DNA of 64,000 bases from JASGDN01 sp049841275 (lineage in GTDB: Bacteria > Chloroflexota > Chloroflexia > Thermomicrobiales > UBA6265). Shown piece by piece: positions 52,846 to 61,495 of the stretch. A program made the position numbers and the translations under genes. The stretch covers positions 106,869 to 170,868 of the forward strand of contig JASGDN010000069.1 of assembly GCA_049841275.1 (NCBI GenBank), read 5' to 3'. The notes beneath the pieces are model-generated. The model saw only the letters and a list, made by a program, of their open reading frames with translations. It searched no databases and had not been told where the DNA came from. Positions within the stretch are counted from its first letter, which is position 1; each line of letters opens with the position of its first letter.

Positions 52846-53832
52846 TCAGGTGGGTGTCGCGTCGTTGGACGGCGATGCGGAGGATGGCGAACTGGTGCGG
52901 GCGAGGGCGAGATAGGCCTCGCGCAGGCCGGGGGTGCGGCGTTGGACGTCGACCACCGTGGCATCGGGCTCGATCATAGCGAGCACCGCACCGAGCGGCA
53001 TCCCGCGTGGGACCTGCAGGGTCAGCACATCGGACCGGATTTCCGGCGTTGGCGGGACGATCGTGATGGCGGCGTCGCGCAGGCGAGCAATGCCGGTTGC
53101 GGCAAGCGGCCCGTCCTGGGCGAGGGTGATCTCCAGGGTCTCGGCCCCGGCGAAGCGCTCCATGAACGGGTCGCGCGGCTCGAAGGCAACGACCTGTCCG
53201 TTGGCGAGCAGGAGGATCTGGTCGCACCAGCGTTCGAGCAGACCGAGATCGTGGGAGGAGACGATGACGAGGGCTCCGGCGTCGGCGCGGCGGCGGAGGT
53301 CGATCAGCAGGGATTCGGCCGATTCGACATCCAGGCCGACGGTGGGCTCGTCGAGGATCAGCACCTCGGGATTGGCGACGAGGGCGCGGGCGATCTGGAC
53401 GCGCTGGAGCTGGCCACCGGAGAGGGAGTCGGTCTGGGCGCGGGCCTTGTCGGTGAGGTGAACGGTCTCCAGGGCTCGCGTGGTGAGGCGATGACTCTCT
53501 GCGCGGCCGATGCCGGCCAGACGGGCGCCCATGATGACGTTGTCCCAGACATCGAGGTACCAGTCGATGGCCTGTTGCTGGCTGCACCAGCCGAGCCGGA
53601 CATGCGACGGCAAGGCACCGACCGCGCCTTCGGTGGGAGCGATGGCGCCGCAGAGCAGATGGATGAAGGTCGATTTGCCGGCGCCGTTCGGGCCGAGGAG
53701 CGCGATCAGGCTGCCTGCGGGGAGATCGAGGGTGATGCGGCGAAGCGCCCAGCCGGAATCCGGACCGGTGGTGGAGGCGCTATAGCGCTTGCCAAGGTTG
53801 CGGGTGCGCAGGGTGAGGGCAGGAGTTGGCAT
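52846..53832 (-). CDS. ABC exporter ATPase subunit
   Basis: 328 aa. Walker A LLGPNGAGKSTFIHLL (about 46-61), Q-loop GWCSQQQAIDWYL, signature DSLSGGQLQRVQIARAL, Walker B VLILDEPTVGLD, and switch His in VIVSSHDL. A DrrA-like C-terminal extension (about 240-328) includes VVDVQRRTPGLREAYLAL, typical of ATPases that work with ABC-2 permeases. Both genes run together on minus (ATPase first). Substrate unassigned. Confidence 0.92.
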   Translation of the reverse strand: MPTPALTLRTRNLGKRYSASTTGPDSGWALRRITLDLPAGSLIALLGPNGAGKSTFIHLLCGAIAPTEGAVGALPSHVRLGWCSQQQAIDWYLDVWDNVIMGARLAGIGRAESHRLTTRALETVHLTDKARAQTDSLSGGQLQRVQIARALVANPEVLILDEPTVGLDVESAESLLIDLRRRADAGALVIVSSHDLGLLERWCDQILLLANGQVVAFEPRDPFMERFAGAETLEITLAQDGPLAATGIARLRDAAITIVPPTPEIRSDVLTLQVPRGMPLGAVLAMIEPDATVVDVQRRTPGLREAYLALARTSSPSSASPSNDATPT

Positions 53833-54192
53833 GGGGAGACGATCCTCGGACGGAAGCGGTGGGAAGGCTGCTGTCTGTCTGGCGATCGTCGTAAACCAAC
53901 ATGTTGCGTCTCCTGCGTGGGTGGTTCGGTGGCCGATGGGGAGAGCGTACGGGATGAAGGCGATAGTGGCAAGCGGGTTGTCGGCATCGGGTGCAGTGCA
54001 GCATTGGTGATGGCCTCCCGATGAGCCTCATCACCCGATGGAAATGCGGAATCCGGATCGATCGTCCGCACTCAGAACGCGTCGCGTTTGTAGGGGCCGA
54101 CCGCGTGTCGGCCCGAGGCCCTGCCGCAACGCGCCGTGTCGACTTCCCTCCAAAACGACCGAGGTTGGGCGTCATCCCGTTCGTTCGGAGGG
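53833..54192. other. Intergenic stretch with one hairpin
   Basis: 360 nt between the ABC ATPase start and methyltransferase stop. A stem GGGCCGAC (54094-54101) pairs with GTCGGCCC (54107-54114) inside TTTGTAGGGGCCGACC, which resembles small repeats I recall from Chloroflexota intergenic DNA. Promoter for the ABC pair should be near 53850-53930; no clear boxes. Nothing else seen. Confidence 0.35.
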
Positions 54193-54918
54193 CTATCCCT
54201 TGTGGTTCGCCGCGCTCTTGCGGCAGCGTGCGTAGAGCAGCTGCGCCGCCTCGCGCCAGACCCCCGTTTCGCCCATTGGCTCACGCAGGGACTCGAGCGT
54301 GAATCCGGACGAGATGAGCGTGTTCACGTAGGTGCTCAGGGTGCGGTGGTAGGCGCGCGATGGAAGGTGATCGGTGCGCTTGCCTGGGCCGTCCCACGGG
54401 CCTTCCGCGAAGTACTTGCCGACCGTTCGGCGCACGCTCCCGTCCACATGGTCGACGAGCTCCCCATAGGCTGGGGGCTTGAAGCACGGATGCGTGATCG
54501 CCAACACGAACCATCCTCCGGGGATGAGGATCCTTGCGATCGCGTTCAGGGCACGTTCGAGGTCGGGGATGTCCATGAGGGCCATGTAGCAGACGGCGCC
54601 TTCGAAGGTGGCGTCCCCAAGCCCTGCGAGGGTGTGGGCATCATCGCGGAGATAGGTGATTCCGAGTGGGGCTGCCATCTCCCGCTCGCGGGCGATTGCC
54701 AGCAGCCGCTCCGAGAGATCGACCCCGGTGACGACGGCCCCGCGCCTTGCAAGATAGCGGGCTTCTCGACCGGCGCCACAGCCAACGGCGCAGACGCGAC
54801 TCCCTGGGGCGGGATCGATGAGTTCGGCGAACGCCGCATCCGTCAGGACATCATCTGACGTCGAGACCCATTGGTCATACGCATCCGCGATGTTGTCGTA
54901 GAGCGATTCCTGGTCCAT
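54193..54918 (-). CDS. Class I SAM-dependent methyltransferase
   Basis: 241 aa. MDQESLYDNIADAYDQWVS start; motif I RVCAVGCGAGREARYLARRG (the first Asp/Gly replaced, but G-C-G-A-G intact), motif II VTGVDLSERLLAIAR with Asp for ribose, LGDATFEGAVCYMALMDIPD as motif post-I, and ILIPGGWFVLAITHPCFKPP. The C-terminal half contains SRAYHRTLSTYVNTLISSGF, typical of bacterial methyltransferases of type 11. GGGAGATCGTCC precedes ATG at 54918. Acceptor substrate unknown. Confidence 0.87.
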   Translation of the reverse strand: MDQESLYDNIADAYDQWVSTSDDVLTDAAFAELIDPAPGSRVCAVGCGAGREARYLARRGAVVTGVDLSERLLAIAREREMAAPLGITYLRDDAHTLAGLGDATFEGAVCYMALMDIPDLERALNAIARILIPGGWFVLAITHPCFKPPAYGELVDHVDGSVRRTVGKYFAEGPWDGPGKRTDHLPSRAYHRTLSTYVNTLISSGFTLESLREPMGETGVWREAAQLLYARCRKSAANHKG

Positions 54919-55184
54919 GGACGATCTCCCTTCGTGGCGAGGATAGCGACTGCCCGGCAGCTCGGCCATCCCTGTCTGGATAGCTGGACACAGGACGGCG
55001 GATCGTCCTGCGCCGGGTATTGTGCAACCCTGGATCAGGCAGCGGGTTGACCGATGGCGATGACGGATCTCTCGCGTAGCGTGGCAGTCGTGCGTATGCT
55101 TGCGCGTATTGGCGTCGTGATCGGCATGCGGTGTGTGGTCAATGGCGGCGGTCGCGTGTCTTGCGTGCAAATGGAGAACATGGC

Positions 55185-56564
55185 ATGGAGTTGAAGCATC
55201 GGATCCAGAGGCCGATCGAGGACTTGCGTGCGAAGGGTGTCGCCCTGCGGAAGCAGATGCCGCGCCGCGAGCACGCGAGGCTCGTGCTGCCCGAGCGCGA
55301 TGTAGTCGCGATCCTGGAGGAGCAGCATCGCAGCCGTATCCCCGATCTCGTGCCGGTACGGATCGGACGCATGCTGCAATCGCCGTTCGCCCTCTATCGG
55401 GGCAGTGCGGCGGTGATGGCGCACGACCTGGCGGACGCGCCCTGCACGGGGATCGAGGTGATCGCGTGCGGCGATGCGCACGTCTCCAACTTCGGGCTTT
55501 ACGGGACGCCGGAACGGACGCTGGCCTTCGACCTCAACGACTTCGACGAGGCGAGCAACGCGCCGTGGGAATGGGACGTCAAGCGGCTGGCGGCCAGTGC
55601 TTACATCGGCGCGCTCGACACTGGCTTGCGGGCCGACCAGGCGCGCGATATCGCCCGGGCGAGCGTGACGAGCTACCGGGAAATGCTCACCTTGCTGATG
55701 GGGATGACCGCGCTGGAGCGGTACTACTACCGTGGGGAGACGGCCTGGTTGCAGCAGACGCTCGACAGCGATACCCAGCGGCTGGTGCGGCACGTCGCAC
55801 GCAAGGCGAAGCGCAACACGTCGGACCGCATGCTGGACAAGATCGAGCTGGAGACGGTGGATGGGGCGACGCGGATCGTGGAGGAGCCACCGATCATGCG
55901 GCACGATGCCTATATCACGCCGGACCTGGCCGATCAGTTGATGAATGCATATCTGCGCACGGTCCGGGCGGATATCGCGGTGTTGCTGAGCCAGTTCTCG
56001 CTGGTGGACGGTGTGCTGCGCGTGGTGGGTGTAGGCAGTGTGGGCACCCGCTGCTACATCCAGTTGCTGGAGGGACCGAGCGGCGAGCCCTTCTTCCTGC
56101 AGATCAAGGAGGCGCAGGCGTCGGTGCTCGAGGCGTACGGCGGGAGGCCGTCGCGGATTCACGACCGGGCGATCCGGCCCCGGAGCGGGGTGAACGGCTT
56201 CCGCGCGATCTCCTGCCAGCGCACGCTGCAGGCGGCCTCCGATCCCTTCCTGGGATATTTCGAGATAGGTGGACGCGACTACTACGTGCGCCAGTTCCGC
56301 GACATGAAGGGATCGCTCGATCTTGCGACGCTCGATGCCAGGCAGTTCGAGCAATACGCCCAGCTCTGCGGGGCGTTGCTGGCGCGCGGACACGGCCAGA
56401 GTCCGACGGCGGGCATCGTCGAGGGGTATCTGCTCGATAGCGCCCGCTTCGACGATGCGATTGCCGACTGGGCGGTGGCCTACGCCGAAGTGGTGGAACG
56501 GGATTTCGAGACGGTGGAAGCGGCGGTGAAGGCGGGGCGGCTGCCGGTGGAGCACGGCGTGTAG
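55185..56564 (+). CDS. DUF2252 family protein
   Basis: 459 aa. Large conserved family with an atypical kinase-like fold. Seen: PVRIGRMLQSPFALYRGSAAVMAHDLAD, CGDAHVSNFGLYGTPERTLAFDLNDFDEASNAPWEWDVKRLAAS with the H-x-x-N and D-F-D residues resembling a kinase catalytic loop, VVGVGSVGTRCYIQLLEG, FFLQIKEAQAS and YYVRQFRDMKGS. Function is not established. GGAGAACATGGC precedes ATG at 55185. It is alone on plus, divergent from the methyltransferase. Confidence 0.9.
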   Translation: MELKHRIQRPIEDLRAKGVALRKQMPRREHARLVLPERDVVAILEEQHRSRIPDLVPVRIGRMLQSPFALYRGSAAVMAHDLADAPCTGIEVIACGDAHVSNFGLYGTPERTLAFDLNDFDEASNAPWEWDVKRLAASAYIGALDTGLRADQARDIARASVTSYREMLTLLMGMTALERYYYRGETAWLQQTLDSDTQRLVRHVARKAKRNTSDRMLDKIELETVDGATRIVEEPPIMRHDAYITPDLADQLMNAYLRTVRADIAVLLSQFSLVDGVLRVVGVGSVGTRCYIQLLEGPSGEPFFLQIKEAQASVLEAYGGRPSRIHDRAIRPRSGVNGFRAISCQRTLQAASDPFLGYFEIGGRDYYVRQFRDMKGSLDLATLDARQFEQYAQLCGALLARGHGQSPTAGIVEGYLLDSARFDDAIADWAVAYAEVVERDFETVEAAVKAGRLPVEHGV

Positions 56565-56635
56565 GGTTCACTGCGCTCCACGAAGCCGACGGAAGGGACG
56601 CGATGGATGTCGCGCCCCTTCTGGTGAAGGCCGGG

Positions 56636-58093
56636 TCAGGCTTCGAGGTCGACATAGATGTTCTTGACCTCGGTGTAGAGCTCCAGGCCATGCATGGCCA
56701 GTTCGCGCCCAAGCCCGCTGTGCTTGTAGCCGCCGAACGGGCCGAAGACGCCCGGTCCGCCGTTCGAGTTGATCGAGACCTGGCCGGTGCGCAGGCCCTT
56801 CGCCACGCGGAGGGCGCGCCCGATGTCGCGCGTCCACACCGAGCCGGCGAGACCGTAGTCGTTGGCATTGGCGGCGCGGATGACATCATCCTCATCGGCG
56901 AACGGAATGACGGAGATCACCGGACCGAAGATCTCCTCGCGGGCAATGCGCATCTTGTTGCTGACGCCGCCGAAGATCGTCGGCTGAAGGAAGGCGCCTA
57001 CCGGCTGGTCTTCCGGACGGCCGCCGCCGTAGACGAGCTCGGCGCCCTCGTCCTTGCCGATCTCGATGTAGGACACCACGCGATCGCGCTGGCCCGGCGA
57101 GATGAGCGGACCCATCTGCGTGCTGTCGGCCTGTGGATCGCCGACGGTGAATTCTGCGGCGCGGTCGGCAAGCTGCTGCAGGAAGCGGTCGTGGTCGCGG
57201 TTGGCGACGAAGACGCGGGTGCGGGCGGTGCAGGTCTGGCCGCTGTTGCCGAAGCCGGCGGGGACCGCGGCCGCCGCGGCCTTCTCGAGGTCGGCATCGG
57301 CGAAGACGATGTTCGGGCTCTTTCCGCCCAGTTCGAGCGAGACCTTCTTGATCGTGTCGGAGGCGGCGCGCAGGATGGCGGCGCCGGTGGTCGTTTCACC
57401 GGTGAAGGCGACCTTGTCGACCTGCGGGTGTGCAGCCAGCGCCTCGCCGATGAGGCCGCCGGGACCAGTGAGGACGCTGACGACGCCTTCCGGCACGCCA
57501 GCCTCGTAGCAGATCTCGCCGAGGATCAGCGCGGAGAGCGGCGTGAGGCTGGCCGGCTTCAGGATGAGCGTGCATCCCGCTACGAGGGCCGGAGCGACCT
57601 TCCAGGAAGCCATCGAGAAGGGGAAGTTCCACGGGACGATCTGGGCGCAGACGCCGACCGGCTCGCGCAGGGTGACATCGAGGATCTTGTCGCCCATCGG
57701 GATCGTTTCGCCGTAGAACTTGTCGCCGGCGCCGGCATAGTAGTCGAAGACGGTGGCGCTGCCGAGAATCTCGCCCTTGGCCTTGGCGAGCGGTTTGCCG
57801 GTGTTCTCGCTCTCGACGCGGGCCAGTTCGTCGGCGCGTTCGCGGATGCGGTCGGCGATGCGCTGGACGACGCGGCCGCGCTCGAACGGAGCGAGACGGG
57901 GCCATGGTCCCTCGTCGAAGGCCTTGCGGGCGGCAGCGACAGCGGCTTCCACATCGGCGAGGCCAGCCTTCGCGACGCGGGCGATCGGCTGGGCGGTGGC
58001 GGGATTGGAGACAGTGAAGGTCTCGCCATCGCTGGCAGCCTGGCGCTGTCCGGCGATGATGAGTTCTTCGGTAGCAAGCGCGGTGTCGGTCAT
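56636..58093 (-). CDS. NAD(P)-dependent aldehyde dehydrogenase
   Basis: 485 aa, normal family length. VTLREPVGVCAQIVPWNFPFSMASWK (N of catalytic tetrad), LILKPASLTPLSAL (Lys), VAFTGETTTGAAIL, VSLELGGKSPNIVFADAD (Glu general base), GFGNSGQTCTARTRV (nucleophile Cys at about 290) and EEIFGPVISVIPF. The pattern fits betaine-aldehyde or gamma-aminobutyraldehyde dehydrogenase relatives; the exact aldehyde is not clear. AGGGAGCC precedes ATG at 58093. A palindromic operator lies 40 nt upstream, so it is probably induced by substrate. Confidence 0.92.
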   Translation of the reverse strand: MTDTALATEELIIAGQRQAASDGETFTVSNPATAQPIARVAKAGLADVEAAVAAARKAFDEGPWPRLAPFERGRVVQRIADRIRERADELARVESENTGKPLAKAKGEILGSATVFDYYAGAGDKFYGETIPMGDKILDVTLREPVGVCAQIVPWNFPFSMASWKVAPALVAGCTLILKPASLTPLSALILGEICYEAGVPEGVVSVLTGPGGLIGEALAAHPQVDKVAFTGETTTGAAILRAASDTIKKVSLELGGKSPNIVFADADLEKAAAAAVPAGFGNSGQTCTARTRVFVANRDHDRFLQQLADRAAEFTVGDPQADSTQMGPLISPGQRDRVVSYIEIGKDEGAELVYGGGRPEDQPVGAFLQPTIFGGVSNKMRIAREEIFGPVISVIPFADEDDVIRAANANDYGLAGSVWTRDIGRALRVAKGLRTGQVSINSNGGPGVFGPFGGYKHSGLGRELAMHGLELYTEVKNIYVDLEA

Positions 58094-58131
58094 GCGGGCT
58101 CCCTTCGGATATAGCACTCTGGCCGGATCTT

Positions 58132-58152
58132 TATAGTCAGTGATTGACTATA
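58132..58152 (-). promoter_or_regulatory. Palindromic operator in front of aldehyde dehydrogenase
   Basis: TATAGTCA-N5-TGACTATA, a perfect 8-bp inverted repeat with a 5-nt centre. On minus it covers the -35 region (CTGACT) with a possible -10 TGCTAT 18 nt on. Regulator unknown; none is adjacent. Confidence 0.6.
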
Positions 58153-58336
58153 TGGTCATGCTACGCGGAACCGGGCGAATGGGGAACCCCCAAGGTCGGG
58201 AATACATGGTTCATTCGTTGATGGATGTGGCGCGCTGGCGGGAGATTCGGACGCTGCCGGGGCGATGGACCCCGTAGCATGACGATCGCAGGGCATGTGC
58301 CTGTCCGAATCGCGACATCAAGGGAGATGGTCGATC

Positions 58337-58516
58337 ATGTGTACGCGGGTGTTCTATGCGAGCCCGAGTGGGTTGGCGCTGACCGGGTGGACGATGGACT
58401 GGTTCTCCGATATGCCGACCAACCTGTGGGCGTGGCCGCGCCGGCTCTCGCTGATGCATGGCGAGGTCTGGGTCGGGAACACCGCAGCTCGGCTCATGCC
58501 GGTTGGGCCGGCGTAG
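58337..58516 (+). pseudogene. N-terminal fragment of choloylglycine/penicillin V acylase-type hydrolase
   Basis: The frame reads MCTRVFYASPSGLALTGWTM then DWFSDMPTNLWAWPR, exactly the N-terminal strand pair of linear amide C-N hydrolases, where Cys2 becomes the nucleophile after Met removal. After about residue 35 homology stops and the frame ends at 58514 in an unrelated tail. The full enzyme would need roughly 300 more residues, so this is a remnant from deletion. AGGGAGATGG precedes the ATG, so the start is still intact. Confidence 0.7.
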
Positions 58517-58539
58517 GGCAACCCGTCGTTTTTCAACAC

Positions 58540-58578
58540 ACCGCCCGGTCCACGACGACTCGTCGTGGACCGGGCGGT
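58540..58578 (+). terminator. Perfect hairpin after acylase remnant
   Basis: ACCGCCCGGTCCACGACGA (58540-58558), one centre base, and its exact inverse at 58560-58578, followed by TCTGC. A preceding T-run (GTTTTTC) gives the mirrored order for minus-strand transcripts. Confidence 0.7.
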
Positions 58579-58586
58579 TCTGCATG

Positions 58587-58636
58587 CAGCGCAAGCAGGA
58601 AGAAGCCGATAGGATCGGGGCTGATAGCATGGGAAC
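58587..58636 (+). promoter_or_regulatory. Shared promoter-like element, copy on plus strand
   Basis: CAGCGCAAGCAGGAAGAAGC, 16 nt, then GATAGCATGGGAAC. Pairs with the element at 48246-48296. It stands 40 nt before the DinB gene start. The two copies share the upstream 20-mer exactly and GATA-x-x-AT-x-GGAAC downstream. Confidence 0.5.
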
Positions 58637-58675
58637 GGTGTTGATCCGGTTGTTGCTGTGAGGAGATGTTGTTCT

Positions 58676-59197
58676 ATGACCGGTGCCGCCCCTGCGATCC
58701 GTGACGAGCGGACGTTGCTCCTCGACTATCTGAACGCCCAGCGCCAACACATCCTGGGCGCGATCGAGGGGCTGGACGACGAGGCGTTGCGGCGGCCGGT
58801 GCTGCCTTCCGGCTGGTCGTGCCTGGGACTGGTTCAGCATCTGACGCTGGATGTCGAACGCTTCTGGTTTGCGGGAGTGATGGCGGGAAATCAGGCCGTG
58901 CTCGAAGCGCTGGACGCGGGCGGGAATGCGTGGGTGGTCGATCCGGATGCCCCGGCGTCGGCGGTGCTGGATGGATACCGGGAGGAGATCGCCCGTTCCG
59001 ACGCGGTGATTGCCGGGTTGGACCTGTCGGCGGCGGCGGGATACTGGCCGGAGGAGCTGTTCGGGAACTGGCATCCGGAATCGCAGCGCCGGGTGATCCT
59101 GCACGTCATGACGGAGACAGCGGGACACACCGGCCACCTGGACATTGTCCGCGAGTTGATCGACGGCCAGCAGTGGCTGGTGCTGACCGGCGAATGA
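58676..59197 (+). CDS. DinB/DUF664 family protein
   Basis: 173 aa four-helix metal protein. RDERTLLLDYLNAQRQHILGAIEGLDDEALRRPVLPSGWSCLGLVQHLTLDVERFW carries the first His ligand and RVILHVMTETAGHTGHLDIVRELIDG the HxxxH pair. DinB relatives include thiol transferases (bacillithiol, mycothiol). GGAGATGTTGTTCT precedes the ATG at 58676. The last codon overlaps the next gene (ATGA at 59194), so both are translated together. Confidence 0.88.
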   Translation: MTGAAPAIRDERTLLLDYLNAQRQHILGAIEGLDDEALRRPVLPSGWSCLGLVQHLTLDVERFWFAGVMAGNQAVLEALDAGGNAWVVDPDAPASAVLDGYREEIARSDAVIAGLDLSAAAGYWPEELFGNWHPESQRRVILHVMTETAGHTGHLDIVRELIDGQQWLVLTGE

Positions 59198-59996
59198 ACG
59201 ACCTGTTGGATGTGCACGCGTTCGGGTTGCGTGACTGGATACCGGTCACGGACGGGGAGAGCGGCGCGATCGTGCGCCGTTCTCCCGACGGGTCGCAGTT
59301 TGTGAAGGCCGTCAGGTGCGAGGCGATTCCCGCGCTGGCGGCGGAGCGGGATCGGGCGATCTGGTTGGACGGTCAGGGAATCCCCGGGCCGGCCGTGCTC
59401 GATTGGCGGGAGGATGAGCGCGGGGTGTCCTGGTGACGAGCGCGGTGCCGGGGATCGGCGCCGATCGCCTCTCCCCGCGCGACCTTGCCCGGGCCTGGTC
59501 GGGAATCGGCGCGGCAATACGGCGGCTGCACGATTTGCCGGTCGCGGATTGTCCATTCCGGGATCACGATCTGGCGGCGCGAATGGCGCTGGCGCGGGAT
59601 GTGGTCGCGCGTGGCGCGGTCAATCCCGTCTTCCTGCCGGAAGCCGACCGACAACGCGAACCAGCGGCGATCCTGGCGGAGCTGGAACGCGACGTGTCCC
59701 GGATGCTGGCGCTGGCGGCGCGGGATCCGGTGGTCTGTCACGGCGATTGCTGCCTGCCGAACATCATGGTCGATCCGGAGACACTGGTGGTGACTGGATT
59801 CGTCGACCTCGGGCGGCTGGGCGTGGCGGACCGGTATGCGGACCTGGCGTTGTTGACGGCGAACGCGCGGGAGACGTGGCCGGATGAGACGGCTGCACGA
59901 GCGGCGGATGCGATGCTGGCCAAAACCTACGGGATGCCGTTCGATCCGGAACGGCTGTCGTTCTATCTCCGGCTCGATCCGCTGACGTGGGGGTGA
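59194..59996 (+). pseudogene. APH(3')-like aminoglycoside phosphotransferase, one frameshift
   Basis: ATG at 59194 overlaps the DinB stop. First frame: LRDWIPVTDGESGAIVRRSPDGSQFVKAV, the N-lobe with the ATP-site Lys, to GIPGPAVLDWREDERGVSW, then TGA at 59434. The next frame continues VTSAVPGIGADRLSPRDLARAW and contains VCHGDCCLPNIMVDPE (catalytic Asp) and GFVDLGRLGVADRYADLALL (Mg-binding D), the APH(3') signature, to a normal end at 59996. A missing CTGG next to an existing TGG, i.e. a 4-nt deletion in a short tandem, would restore the frame. If intact it would be a kanamycin-type kinase. Confidence 0.78.
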
Positions 59997-60103
59997 GCGG
60001 CAACGGGAAAAGAGGAACGAGCGGTGAGAGAATGGCAGCGGAGAGCAGTCTCCAGCGTGCATACCACCTGCCTCGTTGCTCTTTTCTCACCAAGGGGACG
60101 ACC

Positions 60104-60781
60104 GTGGAACGACGCCTGCGCGGCGTGCTGTGGGATATGGATGGCACGCTGGTGAATACGGAGCCGCGCTGGATCGAGGGGCAGACGCTCCTGGCGTCCG
60201 AGTTCGATGTCCGCTGGACGGACGAGGACGCACTCTCGACCGTGGGCAAGCCAATGCCGGTATCGGCGGCGTTGCTGCGGGAGCGCGGCGTGCCATTGAC
60301 CGTCGAGCGGATCATCGCGCGGCAACTGGCGCATGTGGTGGCGTCGTTGGCGGATGGCATTCCGTGGTTGCCGGGTGCGTGGGAGTTGTTGACGGTATTA
60401 CGGGATTCCGGAATCCCGTGCGCCCTGGTGACGATGGCGTTCCGGCCGGTGGCGGAGCGTGTGGTGGCGGGTGCGCCGGAAGGAACATTTGCCGCCGTGG
60501 TGGCGGGCGATGACGTGACGCATGGAAAGCCGCATCCGGAACCATATCTGACCGGCGCCGCACGGCTCGGGCTCGATCCCGCCGGCTGCGTGGCGGTGGA
60601 AGATACGCTCAATGGGACGCTGAGCGCAGAGGCGGCGGGCTGCGCGATGCTGACTGTGCGCGGGGTGACGCCGGTGCCGGCGGCTCCCGGACGCTCGCGG
60701 GTGGCGTCGCTGACAGAGGTCTCCCTGGAGGTGCTGGAACGGATCGTTCTCGGCGAGGCGATCGACACATTGGTGGGGTGA
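60104..60781 (+). CDS. HAD-superfamily phosphatase
   Basis: 225 aa. Motif I RGVLWDMDGTLVNTEPRW (nucleophile Asp and general acid Asp), cap domain helices (about 20-85), motif II CALVTMAFRPVAERV, motif III Lys in DVTHGKPHPEPYLTGAARLG, and motif IV CVAVEDTLNGTLSAEAAG. Beta-phosphoglucomutase/CbbY-type subfamily I. GTG at 60104 after AAGGGG was chosen, since the domain begins there; an ATG 117 nt earlier adds a spurious tail. Phosphorylated substrate unknown. Confidence 0.88.
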   Translation: MERRLRGVLWDMDGTLVNTEPRWIEGQTLLASEFDVRWTDEDALSTVGKPMPVSAALLRERGVPLTVERIIARQLAHVVASLADGIPWLPGAWELLTVLRDSGIPCALVTMAFRPVAERVVAGAPEGTFAAVVAGDDVTHGKPHPEPYLTGAARLGLDPAGCVAVEDTLNGTLSAEAAGCAMLTVRGVTPVPAAPGRSRVASLTEVSLEVLERIVLGEAIDTLVG

Positions 60782-60797
60782 TGCCTGCGGCGACCGG

Positions 60798-61360
60798 TCA
60801 GGAGCGTTGTTCGTAGACGTATTCGCGGCAGGGTTCGCCGGTCTCCTCGTCGGCGAATTCGCAGGCGAAACGCATACCGGCCTTCTCCATGACGCGTTCG
60901 GAAGCCCCGTTTGCGGCGAAGCACCACGCCCAGACGTCGTCACCGCCGAGGGTATCGGTCATGAACGCGATCGCGGCAGAGAGGGCCTCGGTCGCATAGC
61001 CCTTGCCCCATTCCGTGCTGAGCAGCATGTAGCCGACGCCGTGATGTTCTGCGCCTGAATGCCGCTCCGAATTGCCGAAACCGATCCAGCCGATGACGCG
61101 ATCCGGATCCTTCGTTGCAATGGCGAGATTGTAGCCCTCGCGCGGGCGAAGGGCGTTGTAGCGGATCGTGCCGTCGAGCCATTCCAAGGACTGTGCCGTC
61201 GTTTCCGGGGTCATTTGCATGAAGCGAATCGTTTGCGGATCGCTCCGGAAGGCGTGGACGGCGGGCAGGTCGTCGGTGTGAAGTCGCGGAGGACGAGGCG
61301 GTCCGTCTCGATGACGAACTCGCCCGGTGGAACGGTGTTTGGGTCGTTTCGCTCGTTCAT
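60798..61360 (-). pseudogene. GNAT N-acetyltransferase, frameshift near N-terminus
   Basis: AGGAGAGACCCATC precedes ATG at 61360, giving MNERNDPNTVPPGEFVIETD then RLVLRDFTP. At about 61274 the frame changes; one more C on the plus strand restores DFTPDDLPAVHAFRSDPQTIRFMQMTPETT. The rest is a RimJ-like acetyltransferase: IATKDPDRVIGWIGFGN, HHGVGYMLLSTEWGKGYATEALSAAIAFM with the acetyl-CoA loop, ASERVMEKAGMRF. A homopolymer contraction (GG to G on the coding strand) explains it. Acceptor unknown. Confidence 0.78.
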
Positions 61361-61495
61361 GATGGGTCTCTCCTGAACTATCGGCCCGTGGCTGATGGGT
61401 CAGACAAGCTGACCCACGATCAGGGAGCAGGTTCCGTAGCGACGCACCTGGTGCGCGCCATCGGCCAGAGGCCGATATTCGTTCCAGCCTGGCAG

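Noticed and set aside
60005..60088. Long imperfect inverted repeat with a T-box-like GGTGGTATGCACG on minus
   Set aside because: No specifier stem space (the HAD gene begins at 60104) and no aminoacyl-tRNA synthetase or amino-acid gene downstream on minus; likely terminator-like pairing.
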